The notes below the pieces were generated by a model. The model was not told the origin of the DNA. It saw nothing but the letters and a program-made list of their open reading frames with translations, and searched no databases. Shown piece by piece: positions 1-5,970 of a stretch of DNA of 9,517 bases. The first letter of the stretch is position 1. The number at the start of each line of letters is the position of its first letter. The translations under genes and the position numbers were made by a program. Source of the stretch: JBCDCP01 sp039181495 (GTDB lineage Bacteria > Pseudomonadota > Alphaproteobacteria > Rhizobiales > Tepidamorphaceae); the NCBI GenBank assembly GCA_039181495.1, contig JBCDCP010000110.1, positions 1 through 9,517 on the forward strand, read 5' to 3'.

Positions 1-1
1 C

Positions 2-712
2 CTGACGCCTTATGATGTCTGGCGGCGAGCCCATGCGATACATCACGGCTCGTCGGGCAATCTGGGACGGCGTGGCCTGGGTGACATCAAGACCCTGACC
101 GTTGAAGAATTTTTCGCAAGGACAACCATTCGGCGGCTGATGTACCGGCTCTACCGCAACCCCATCATCCTGTTCATCCTCGGGCCGTTCTATATGTTCT
201 TTCTGGAGTACAGGCTTCCGCTCGGTCTCACCGGACATGCCAAATACTGGATCAGCGCGATGGCCACAAACGCAGCGATCCTTGTTGCGCTGGCGGCGGT
301 TTTTTACTTTGGCGGCTGGGCTGCAATCCTGCTGATCTTCCTGCCCACGACGCTTGTTGCCGCAATTGCCGGGACGTGGATGTTCTATGTTCAGCATCAG
401 TTCGAGACGACGCACTGGGCCGAAGAAGAGGATTGGCAACTACATGAGGCGGCGCTGGAGGGCAGCTCCTATTATGTGATGCCGCCGATTCTGCACTGGA
501 TCACAGGCAATATCGGCATCCACCACGTGCATCATCTTTACAGCCGGATTCCGTTCTATCGTTTGTCGGAAGTTCTGCGCGATCACCCCGAACTGGCAGA
601 CATCAATCGCCTCACCATTCGCGAGAGTCTTGGGACTGTCCGTCTGCATCTGTGGGACGCAAAGACGCAGCGATTGCTGTCGTTTGGTCAGGCTCGGGCG
701 CTGCTTGCTTAG
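2..712 (+). CDS. Membrane fatty acid desaturase, omega-6/delta-12 type (5' end outside window)
   Basis: The reading frame is open from base 2 and ends at a TAG at 710-712, giving about 236 residues of the C-terminal part. This family introduces a double bond into acyl chains in the membrane using a di-iron centre held by histidine boxes. Two boxes are visible: HAIHH (bases 32-46), followed by the usual SGNLGRRGLGDIKTLTVEEF context, and HHVHH (bases 521-535). The first box (HD..H type) must lie upstream of the window. Between the boxes are hydrophobic stretches (IILFILGPFYMFF and the AKYWISAMATNAAILVALAAVFYF to FLPTTLVAAIAGTWMF region), matching the two-hairpin membrane topology. The ATG at 140 is internal and should not be taken as the start, because the HAIHH box lies before it. 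The regiospecificity (delta-12 or other) is inferred from the SGNL..RG.GD..TLTV signature and is not certain. It converges on the marR-type gene. Confidence 0.93.
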   Translation: MTPYDVWRRAHAIHHGSSGNLGRRGLGDIKTLTVEEFFARTTIRRLMYRLYRNPIILFILGPFYMFFLEYRLPLGLTGHAKYWISAMATNAAILVALAAVFYFGGWAAILLIFLPTTLVAAIAGTWMFYVQHQFETTHWAEEEDWQLHEAALEGSSYYVMPPILHWITGNIGIHHVHHLYSRIPFYRLSEVLRDHPELADINRLTIRESLGTVRLHLWDAKTQRLLSFGQARALLA

Positions 713-791
713 ATCGCGCGGTCATTGCGAACCGACCATTTAACAGCCGGCAATTCTCATCCAATAAAGCAATCCAGCGTGCCAGTTAGGG

Positions 792-1292
792 CTAGAGCTT
801 TCTGGAATCAGAGTTCACCTGATCACCCAGCACTCTCAGAAGCTCGTTCAAGTCCTTGCGCTGTGTCGGAGACAGTCCTCGCAAGAGACGATGTTGCGTT
901 TCGACATGCTCACCTACAGCCTTCTCGATGGTCGCAAACCCGGATTCGGTCAGTCGGATCAGAAACCCTCGCTTGTCTTCAGGGTTTTGCACCCGCTCAA
1001 CGAGGCCATGCTTGACGAGCTGGTCGATCCGGTTGGTCATTGTCCCTGAGGTCACCATAGTCAGGTCCAGCAATTCCCCTGGGGACAAGCCCTCCGGCTT
1101 TCCGGACCTTCGCAATGTCGCCAGGACATCAAAACTCGCTGGATTCAGTCCGTAAGTTCTCCAGGTTTTCTCCATCTCTCCCCTGAGTCTGGCTGTCAGA
1201 CGTGAGAGCCGGCCGATTGTCTCCATTGGCCCGACATCGAGGTCGGGTCGGGCCTTGTTCCATTGAGCAATGATACGATCGACTTGGTCCAT
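792..1292 (-). CDS. MarR-family transcriptional regulator
   Basis: A 166-residue dimeric winged-helix DNA-binding protein, expected to repress its own gene and the divergent operon and to be released by a small ligand or oxidant. The N-terminus (MDQVDRIIAQWNKARPDLD...PMETIGRLSRL) is the typical dimerisation helix of a common MarR subgroup. The winged helix covers roughly residues 52-118: a helix-turn-helix around LSPGELLDLTMVTSGTMTNRIDQLVKHGLVER (69-100), then the wing NPEDKRGFLIRLT (103-115). C-terminal helices complete the dimer interface. I see no clear Shine-Dalgarno before the ATG at 1292. A TAAAAT box on the minus strand (1309-1314) would give a leader of only about 10 nt, so translation may be near-leaderless. 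The start is supported by the family-typical N-terminus. The ligand cannot be read from sequence. There is no Cys in the protein, which argues against a thiol-redox (OhrR-like) switch. Confidence 0.93.
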   Translation of the reverse strand: MDQVDRIIAQWNKARPDLDVGPMETIGRLSRLTARLRGEMEKTWRTYGLNPASFDVLATLRRSGKPEGLSPGELLDLTMVTSGTMTNRIDQLVKHGLVERVQNPEDKRGFLIRLTESGFATIEKAVGEHVETQHRLLRGLSPTQRKDLNELLRVLGDQVNSDSRKL

Positions 1293-1312
1293 AGCGACAT
1301 AGTGTGGAATTT

Positions 1313-1330
1313 TATCTTGACGTCAAGACA
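1313..1330. promoter_or_regulatory. Candidate MarR operator 1
   Basis: TATCTTGACGTCAAGACA contains a perfect 14-bp palindrome (1315-1328) and an 18-bp near-palindrome with one mismatched pair. It shares the half-site TCTTGA with operator 2, and its centre lies 26 bp away. The site overlaps the candidate -35 box of the transporter promoter and lies next to the -10-like TAAAAT of the regulator. MarR proteins typically bind 16-20 bp inverted repeats of this kind. Assignment to the neighbouring regulator is inferred from position. Confidence 0.7.
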
Positions 1331-1344
1331 AATAAGTATATCTT
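1317..1344 (+). promoter_or_regulatory. Candidate sigma-70-type promoter for the transporter operon
   Basis: TTGACG (1317-1322) and TATCTT (1339-1344) are separated by 16 bp, giving 5/6 and 4/6 matches to the -35 and -10 consensus. Each box lies inside one of the two palindromes. The expected transcription start would be near 1351, leaving a leader of about 20 nt with the GGAGG at 1360-1364. This is read by eye, without mapping data. Confidence 0.45.
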
Positions 1345-1356
1345 GATATCAAGATA
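1339..1356. promoter_or_regulatory. Candidate MarR operator 2
   Basis: TATCTTGATATCAAGATA is a perfect 18-bp palindrome, four bases upstream of the GGAGG ribosome-binding site of the transporter gene. It is the best palindrome in the window and the likely high-affinity site of the divergent MarR protein. It covers the candidate -10 box of the transporter promoter, so occupancy should block transcription. Confidence 0.75.
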
Positions 1357-1370
1357 AATGGAGGCTCGTG

Positions 1371-2276
1371 ATGAGACACCATCTCGACATTGCGTTGACA
1401 GCCATTGCGCCACTCGTCTGGGGCAGCACCTATTATGTGACGACAGAGTTTCTCCCGACCGGGTATCCAGTCACGATGGCAGCTCTGCGTGCTTTGCCTG
1501 CCGGTCTCCTTCTGCTGATTCTGGCGCGGCAACTGCCAAAGGGCATCTGGTGGGTTCGCGCCTTCATTCTCGGTGCGCTGAACTTCACTCTGTTCTGGGT
1601 CCTGCTGTTTGTCGCCGCTTACCGGCTGCCAGGCGGCGTTGCAGCAACGGTCGGTGCGGTTCAGCCGTTGATCGTCGTATTTCTTGCCGCGCCACTGCTC
1701 GGCACAGCGATCAGGGTTCCGGCCGTGCTGGCTGCCCTGATCGGTTTCCTCGGTGTCGGGCTTCTCGTACTGGGTTCGGGAATATTGCTCGATCCAATCG
1801 GGCTGATCGCTGGATTGGGCGGGGCAGCTTCGATGGCGGCTGGCACGGTTCTGACCCGCAAATGGCAGCCCCCCGTGCCACTTCTCACCTTCACCGCATG
1901 GCAGCTGACAGCTGGCGGGCTGCTGCTGGTGATCCTGGCCATCCTGTTGGAGCCGCCTCTCCCTCAACTGGATACAGGGAACCTCTCCGGCATCCTCTAT
2001 CTCGGTCTCATCGGCGCGGCGCTCACCTATATCCTGTGGTTCCGTGGCATCTCCCGGATCGAGGCCGGCGCCGTCTCGGCACTTGGATTTCTCAGCCCGC
2101 TTTCGGCAGTCCTGATTGGCTGGGCCCTTCTGGATCAAGCACTCACGCCGACACAGCTCACTGGAGCGGGACTGGTGCTGGCCGCAATCTGGCTCGGCCA
2201 ACGGGCACCACGCATCGCTCCTTCCATTGCTTTGAAACTTCCAACTGGCCCCCAACCCGAAGGAGAATTGCGATGA
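1371..2276 (+). CDS. EamA/DMT-superfamily transporter
   Basis: A 301-residue inner-membrane protein of the drug/metabolite transporter superfamily, likely an exporter of a small metabolite or toxic compound. The substrate is not predictable. It has about ten hydrophobic helices in two EamA repeats (roughly residues 8-135 and 145-280). The first repeat opens with the characteristic APLVWGSTYYVTTEFLP and includes a RALPAGLLLL helix and an AAYRLPGGVAATVGAVQPL segment. The second repeat has the matching SMAAGTVLTRKW, TAWQLTAGGLLL and YILWFRGISRIEAGAVSALGFLSPLSAVLIGW segments. I prefer the ATG at 1371 because GGAGG (1360-1364) sits six bases upstream. The GTG at 1368 is possible and adds one residue. 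The gene is immediately downstream of the two MarR-type palindromes and its stop overlaps the next start by four bases, so the two genes are probably translationally coupled and MarR-controlled. Confidence 0.93.
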   Translation: MRHHLDIALTAIAPLVWGSTYYVTTEFLPTGYPVTMAALRALPAGLLLLILARQLPKGIWWVRAFILGALNFTLFWVLLFVAAYRLPGGVAATVGAVQPLIVVFLAAPLLGTAIRVPAVLAALIGFLGVGLLVLGSGILLDPIGLIAGLGGAASMAAGTVLTRKWQPPVPLLTFTAWQLTAGGLLLVILAILLEPPLPQLDTGNLSGILYLGLIGAALTYILWFRGISRIEAGAVSALGFLSPLSAVLIGWALLDQALTPTQLTGAGLVLAAIWLGQRAPRIAPSIALKLPTGPQPEGELR

Positions 2277-2914
2277 AAATCATAGTATTTGGTGCGACTG
2301 GCGACGTCGGCTCTCGCGTCGTGACCGAAGCACTCACAAGAGGGCATAGCGTGACTGCAGCAGTCAGAAACACTGCAGGTCTCGATAAACTGCCCGACGG
2401 CGTTGGATCGGTTATCGCAGATGCCACAGACCCTGCACCGCTTGCCACCGCAATGGCCGGGCAGGATCTCGCTATCAGCGCCTTGTGCTCACCAGCTGGG
2501 CAAGAGGGCGAGATCGTTGCCCTGACCCGCGCCATCCTTGATGCCGCGTCAATTGCCGGTCTTCGGGTGATCGTTGTCGGCGGCGCCGCTCGGCTACGCC
2601 TGCCAAATGGCAGTCCACATACGGTTCTGTCAGACCCCGACTTCTTGCCCGAGAGCATCGTCCCGGTTGCCCGCGCATCGATGGCGCAGTGGGAACTCTG
2701 TGCCTCTGAAACATCAGCAGACTGGACCTATGCCAGCCCGTCCGCTCTGTTGCAGCCCGGCGAGCGCCGGGGAGTGTTCAGAACCGGCACGGACATGTTG
2801 CTGGTTGATCGAGCGGGCAACTCTGAAATCTCGATGGAGGATTTCGCGGTAGCGCTCGTCGATGAGGCTCAATCAGCCAGATTCCCACGCGCGTCCTTTA
2901 CCGTCGGGTACTGA
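2273..2914 (+). CDS. NAD(P)-binding Rossmann-fold protein (atypical SDR/NmrA-like)
   Basis: A 213-residue soluble protein. The N-terminal MKIIVFGATGDVGSRVV has the GxxGxxG dinucleotide-binding motif (residues 7-13), and R32 after the second strand suits NADP(H). VIVVGGAARL (99-108) corresponds to the strand-and-glycine segment of atypical SDRs such as NmrA- and YwnB-like proteins. No classical YxxxK catalytic pair is visible, so it may be a reductase of unusual type or a redox-sensing protein. The reaction is unknown. AGGAG (2261-2265) lies seven bases before the ATG, which overlaps the transporter stop as ATGA. The frame is open far upstream inside the transporter gene, but that extension is only an overlapping reading frame. 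Pairing a MarR protein, a DMT exporter and this protein suggests a response to an electrophile, quinone or other xenobiotic (inference). Confidence 0.88.
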   Translation: MKIIVFGATGDVGSRVVTEALTRGHSVTAAVRNTAGLDKLPDGVGSVIADATDPAPLATAMAGQDLAISALCSPAGQEGEIVALTRAILDAASIAGLRVIVVGGAARLRLPNGSPHTVLSDPDFLPESIVPVARASMAQWELCASETSADWTYASPSALLQPGERRGVFRTGTDMLLVDRAGNSEISMEDFAVALVDEAQSARFPRASFTVGY

Positions 2915-2936
2915 CAGCTCGAACCAGCAGCGCACT

Positions 2937-2979
2937 AAAAGAAAAGCCCCGCCAGCTGAATGTCTGGCAGGGCTTTCTT
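2937..2979. terminator. Bidirectional rho-independent terminator
   Basis: The stem AAAGCCCCGCCAG (2943-2955) pairs with CTGGCAGGGCTTT (2964-2976), with one mismatch and an 8-nt loop. On the minus strand the stem is followed by TTTTCTTTT, so it should terminate the acetyltransferase transcript strongly. On the plus strand the tract is the shorter TTTCTT, which still serves the transporter operon ending at 2914. It lies between two convergent stop codons (2914 and 3007). Confidence 0.85.
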
Positions 2980-3006
2980 AGGGAAGCAAAATGCCACGTG
3001 TCACTT

Positions 3007-3549
3007 TCAACCGCGTAACGTATCAGCAGCTGCTGTCCAGCTTTCGGGCGTCATCACATAACACTTGGTCAGCGACGGGCCGGTTCCAAGATCGAGTTCG
3101 GCATCGTAGCGCCATTCCGCGCCCAGGCGCGTCGTCGCGATCTGCGAGCGCAAATTGTTCGACCCGATGTGAAACCAGATTCGGTCGAACGACTGGAAGG
3201 CGTGGGTGATCATCAGCTCTTTGATTTCGAAATTATAGCTTCCGCCCCAATGGCTCGGCGCAAGGAAGGTAAAGCCGATGCCGATATCTGTGGGTTGATC
3301 CGGCACGGGGTAGTAGCGCGAGCAGCCGATGATGCGGTCGCCCTCCCACACCGCGAGCGTACCGCCAGCGCCGAGCAGGAAATCGAAATAGGGATGGAAC
3401 ACCTCAGGCGTGTGTCGTTTGCTGGTCGGGTGCTGCTCCCAGGTGCGCGGGTCGGATGCTGCCGCGTGCAAGCCCGGCCGATCTTCAGCCGTAAGAGGCT
3501 TGAGGGTGACTCCGGCGCCGACCAGTGTCGGCTGATTGTCGAATGTCAT
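3007..3549 (-). CDS. GNAT acetyltransferase, RimJ/RimL-type
   Basis: A 180-residue protein of the Acetyltransf_3 type, expected to transfer an acetyl group from acetyl-CoA to an amine (protein N-terminus, amino acid or antibiotic). The substrate is unknown. The fold shows an N-terminal strand, VTLKPLTAEDRPGLHAAA (14-31), and a central strand, GTLAVWEGDRIIGCSRYYPV (63-82). The acetyl-CoA region contains LAPSHWGGSYNFEIKELMITHAFQSFDRIWFHIGSNNLRSQIATTRLGAEW (96-146). The W.G.YN.E.K.LM..HAF pattern and N-x-RS-x-A..R-LGA are characteristic of RimJ/RimL relatives. The stop at 3007-3009 is 31 bp from the shared terminator. The ribosome-binding site before 3549 is weak (GAAAACG). Nothing nearby tells its target. 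Confidence 0.88.
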   Translation of the reverse strand: MTFDNQPTLVGAGVTLKPLTAEDRPGLHAAASDPRTWEQHPTSKRHTPEVFHPYFDFLLGAGGTLAVWEGDRIIGCSRYYPVPDQPTDIGIGFTFLAPSHWGGSYNFEIKELMITHAFQSFDRIWFHIGSNNLRSQIATTRLGAEWRYDAELDLGTGPSLTKCYVMTPESWTAAADTLRG

Positions 3550-3562
3550 GATCGTTTTCAGT

Positions 3563-3590
3563 GTTGGCGCGGTCCGAACAGCACGCCAAC
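3563..3590. repeat. Short inverted repeat upstream of the acetyltransferase
   Basis: GTTGGCG (3563-3569) and CGCCAAC (3584-3590) are perfect inverted arms 14 bp apart. The nearer arm is 13 bp from the acetyltransferase start on the minus strand. It could be an operator or a leader hairpin. A 7-bp repeat can also occur by chance. The surrounding 215-bp divergent gap (3550-3764) must hold the promoters of both neighbours, but I could not place convincing -35/-10 pairs there. Confidence 0.35.
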
Positions 3591-3764
3591 TCTGACCGCT
3601 ATGCCGACTTCGTCAACGACTATGCTGCACAGCGGACATGTTCCCTGAGCATGTTGCAGGTGCTTCATCTTCAAACATGAACGCCGCTTGAACAACAGAT
3701 TCAGACCCGGGACACACTGTGCTAGCTAGGAGCGAGAAGGCTCTTCGCGAACGGGGGATGAACA

Positions 3765-4130
3765 ATGAAAACACAATCAAACAGCGCCATTCGGCTGTTG
3801 GGAAAAGTAGCCGTCCTGGCTGTCTTTTTTTCACTATTGGCGATGACTGGCGAGAGTGCCGCATTTGATCAGAACAGGTACGACGCGTGCATCGAACAAA
3901 AATGCGATCCCCTGGCAGAGGCAGCGGGTAACGCAGGAGCAGGCTCTCGGGAAGGAACACAACTCGGCGCCGCCCTGCTAATGTGCACGGCAGGATGCCG
4001 CAGCGAGGCAAAGAAAAATCCGCTACTGCCTTGTGGCGCTGAGGGGAACAGGGCCTGCAAGATCTGGGAGCGCATTCCTTCCTGCGATCAGGGCCTTGTT
4101 GAGCGGGGCAGACGCTGCCAGAGGCCCTAG
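3765..4130 (+). CDS. Small secreted cysteine-rich protein, unknown function
   Basis: A 121-residue protein that I do not recognise. The N-terminus has basic residues followed by a hydrophobic core (LLGKVAVLAVFFSLLAM, about 11-27) and a small-residue region ending in SAA near residue 33, so it is a Sec-type export signal with likely cleavage before F34. The mature part of about 88 residues holds eight cysteines (42, 47, 74, 78, 90, 98, 107, 118) and none in the signal. The even count and compartment favour disulfides. The first four form a CX4C and a CX3C pair about 26 residues apart, which might cross-link a helical hairpin. GGGGGA (3753-3758) six bases before the ATG supports this start. A longer open frame on the opposite strand covers the region but extends into asd and shows no domain, so I treat it as a shadow. 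The gene stands alone. Confidence 0.75.
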   Translation: MKTQSNSAIRLLGKVAVLAVFFSLLAMTGESAAFDQNRYDACIEQKCDPLAEAAGNAGAGSREGTQLGAALLMCTAGCRSEAKKNPLLPCGAEGNRACKIWERIPSCDQGLVERGRRCQRP

Positions 4131-4231
4131 GTCGGATCGAATTGACTGGCAATGCAACAAACACGCACCGCCACGGACCAATCAGAGGATTGCTGCGGCG
4201 CGAACGCGCGCCAAGGTCGACGATGTTTCGG

Positions 4232-4264
4232 CATCCCGGATCGCCTTGACGGGCGTCCGGGATG
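4232..4264. terminator. Strong inverted repeat, possible terminator between convergent genes
   Basis: CATCCCGGA (4232-4240) pairs perfectly with TCCGGGATG (4256-4264). After a one-base bulge the stem continues with CGCC/GGCG around a 6-nt loop. It lies about 100 bp after the cysteine-rich gene and 17 bp beyond the asd stop. Neither strand has a good T-tract after the stem, so rho-independent termination is doubtful. A 3'-end-stabilising hairpin is an alternative. Confidence 0.5.
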
Positions 4265-4280
4265 AAGCCTGTGGCCAGAC

Positions 4281-5318
4281 CTAAGCCGCGCGCTTCATCA
4301 ACCCACGATTGATCACCGCTTCGGCGATCTGCACGGTGTTGAGCGCAGCCCCTTTGCGAAGGTTGTCCGACACCACCCATAGCGCCAGCCCGTTCTCGAC
4401 CGTAGCGTCCTCGCGGATGCGGGAGACGAAAGTCGCGAAATCGCCAACACATTCAATCGGGGTGACGTAGGCGTCTTCTTCGGGGTTATCGACGACCATA
4501 ATGCCCGGCGCCTCGCGCAGGATCTCACGCGCCCGCTCCGGCGTCATCTCATCCTTGAACTCGATGTTCACAGCTTCGGAGTGGCCAACAAACACCGGCA
4601 CCCGGACGCAGGTCGCTGTCAGCTTGATCTTGGGGTCGAGGATCTTCTTGGTCTCGGCCACCATCTTCCACTCTTCCTTGGAATAGCCATCCTCCATGAA
4701 GACATCGATATGCGGGATCACGTTGAAGGCGATCTGCCGGGTGAACTTCTCCGGCTCCGCCTCCTGCGCCACATAGATGCCCTTGGTTTGGTCCCACAGC
4801 TCGTCGATGCCCTCTTTGCCGGCGCCGGAGACAGACTGGTAGGTCGAGCACACCACACGGGTGATGGTGGCTGCATCATGCAGCGGCTTCAGCGCCACCA
4901 CGAGCTGAGCGGTCGAACAGTTGGGATTGGCGATGATGTTGCGCCGATCGTTCTTGGCCATATAGCCGTCGAGAACATCGGCGTTCACTTCGGGCACAAT
5001 CAGCGGCACGTCGCTGTCGTAGCGGAAGTGTGAGGCGTTATCGATGACCAGCGCGCCGGTTGCGGCAATCTTCGGTCCCCACTCCTTGGACACCGCCGAG
5101 CCCGCCGACATCAGAGCGAAATCCACGGTCGAGAAATCGAACTGGGCAAGGTCCTGACATTTGAGCACCGTATCGCCATAGGACACTTCAACGCCGAGCG
5201 AACGGCGAGACGCGATGGCATGAACCTCGTCGGCGGGAAACGCACGCTCAGCGAGGATATTGAGCATCTCCCGGCCCACATTGCCGGTGGCTCCAACGAC
5301 GGCGACACGATAGCCCAT
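4281..5318 (-). CDS. asd: Aspartate-semialdehyde dehydrogenase
   Basis: A 345-residue cytoplasmic enzyme that reduces L-aspartyl-4-phosphate to aspartate-4-semialdehyde with NADPH. This is the branch point to lysine/diaminopimelate, threonine and methionine. The NADP-binding motif GATGNVGRE is at residues 9-17. The catalytic cysteine is C134 in NPNCST, and the conserved RVPVFVGHSE (239-248) supplies the active-site histidine H246. The SAGSAVSKEW and DNASHFRYDSDVPLIVPEVN segments are also typical, and the length is normal for the family. GGAGAGAG stands just before the ATG at 5318. A weak promoter candidate on the minus strand is TTGCGT (5382-5387) with GTAACA (5359-5364), 17 bp apart. The gene upstream on the same strand (DUF4174) is 101 bp away, so asd may be transcribed on its own. 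Identification is firm. Confidence 0.98.
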   Translation of the reverse strand: MGYRVAVVGATGNVGREMLNILAERAFPADEVHAIASRRSLGVEVSYGDTVLKCQDLAQFDFSTVDFALMSAGSAVSKEWGPKIAATGALVIDNASHFRYDSDVPLIVPEVNADVLDGYMAKNDRRNIIANPNCSTAQLVVALKPLHDAATITRVVCSTYQSVSGAGKEGIDELWDQTKGIYVAQEAEPEKFTRQIAFNVIPHIDVFMEDGYSKEEWKMVAETKKILDPKIKLTATCVRVPVFVGHSEAVNIEFKDEMTPERAREILREAPGIMVVDNPEEDAYVTPIECVGDFATFVSRIREDATVENGLALWVVSDNLRKGAALNTVQIAEAVINRGLMKRAA

Positions 5319-5413
5319 GACTCTCTCCGGATTGTTGGGCCTGGATAGTTCAGCGGGGTGTTACGCGGAAAGCGCTGCCACACGCAAGCGCAGGATCACA
5401 CATGGCTGCCAAC

Positions 5414-5429
5414 CGGCGGCTAGCCGCCG
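5414..5429. repeat. Perfect palindrome over the DUF4174 stop codon
   Basis: CGGCGGCTAGCCGCCG is a perfect 16-bp palindrome and includes the TAG stop (5420-5422) of the minus-strand gene. In RNA it could fold with a CTAG loop. No T-tract follows, so its role as a terminator is uncertain. Part of the symmetry may simply come from GC-rich codons. Confidence 0.4.
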
Positions 5430-5854
5430 CGTTCGCGCATCTCGCGCCGGCGCATCGGCATCACATCGATCACGGCATAAAGCTCGTTGAGACTGACCGG
5501 CTCATCCCAGCGGGCTTTCACCCCGCCATCCTTGCCGATCAGCGTTGCACGGAAGTCCATTCCCTCGGGCAAGCGGCCGACCACGGACGTCTCAGCGAGA
5601 TCGGGGGCAGGACCAAAGACCGGAGCAACGGCATCCGCGGTCATGGCAAACACCGCCATGTCGCGGATGGCGAGACCGTCACGATCGGCTCGCAGCGCGG
5701 TCTTCTGCTGAGACAGAACGAGCTGGTTCAGATTACGCACCTGAAGCACCAGCACGCGGTTCTGCCAGCGATATTGCGGGAAGGCCAGGGCGGGCTTCGC
5801 CAATCCAGCGCCCAAAGCAGCCAGGCCTGCAACCATTCTGCGGCGATTGAGCAT
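5420..5854 (-). CDS. Exported DUF4174-domain protein (thioredoxin-like)
   Basis: A 144-residue protein with an N-terminal export signal, MLNRRRMVAGLAALGAGLAKPALA. The NRRRMV start resembles a twin-arginine (Tat) signal, and A22-L23-A24 gives a good cleavage site before F25. The mature domain starts FPQYRWQNRVLVLQV and ends FRATLIGKDGGVKARWDEPVSLNELYAVIDVMPMRRREM. This LIGKDGGVK...P.SL..L...ID.MPMRR pattern is the hallmark of DUF4174, which is considered thioredoxin-fold related. I see no CXXC redox motif and no cysteine at all, so it is unlikely to be a thiol oxidoreductase. Its function is unknown. GGGGATTG precedes the ATG at 5854. It lies upstream of asd on the same strand with a 101-bp gap and is divergent from the DUF805 gene across 116 bp. 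Confidence 0.85.
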   Translation of the reverse strand: MLNRRRMVAGLAALGAGLAKPALAFPQYRWQNRVLVLQVRNLNQLVLSQQKTALRADRDGLAIRDMAVFAMTADAVAPVFGPAPDLAETSVVGRLPEGMDFRATLIGKDGGVKARWDEPVSLNELYAVIDVMPMRRREMRERGG

Positions 5855-5970
5855 CTCGGCAATCCCCTGAGATCATCCCCGCCCCGGCACAGGAAACGCC
5901 AAGGCATCATTGGTTTCTTAAAGCTCCTAGATTACATGGGAGCGGGTTTTCGACTGCAAAGGGGGCGCCC

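Noticed and set aside
1323..2255. 310-codon minus-strand frame opposite the transporter gene
   Set aside because: The product is a Gln/Arg/Glu-rich antisense shadow of hydrophobic codons. It has no domain, and its upstream end overlaps the next gene.
1358..2272. N-terminal extension of the NAD(P)-binding protein giving a 518-residue product
   Set aside because: The extension is read through the transporter gene in another frame. The ATG at 2273 with AGGAG upstream and a canonical GATGDVG N-terminus is the real start.
3591..3764. LexA-type (GTTC-N7-GTTC) site in the gap before the cysteine-rich gene
   Set aside because: GTTC occurs at about 3640, but no second GTTC or GAAC lies at the required seven-base spacing.
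3613..4452. Long open frame (279 codons) on the minus strand
   Set aside because: It runs through the cysteine-rich gene and into the C-terminal coding part of asd in another frame, and it is rich in Arg/Pro/Cys with no recognisable domain. The plus-strand gene has a ribosome-binding site and an export signal.
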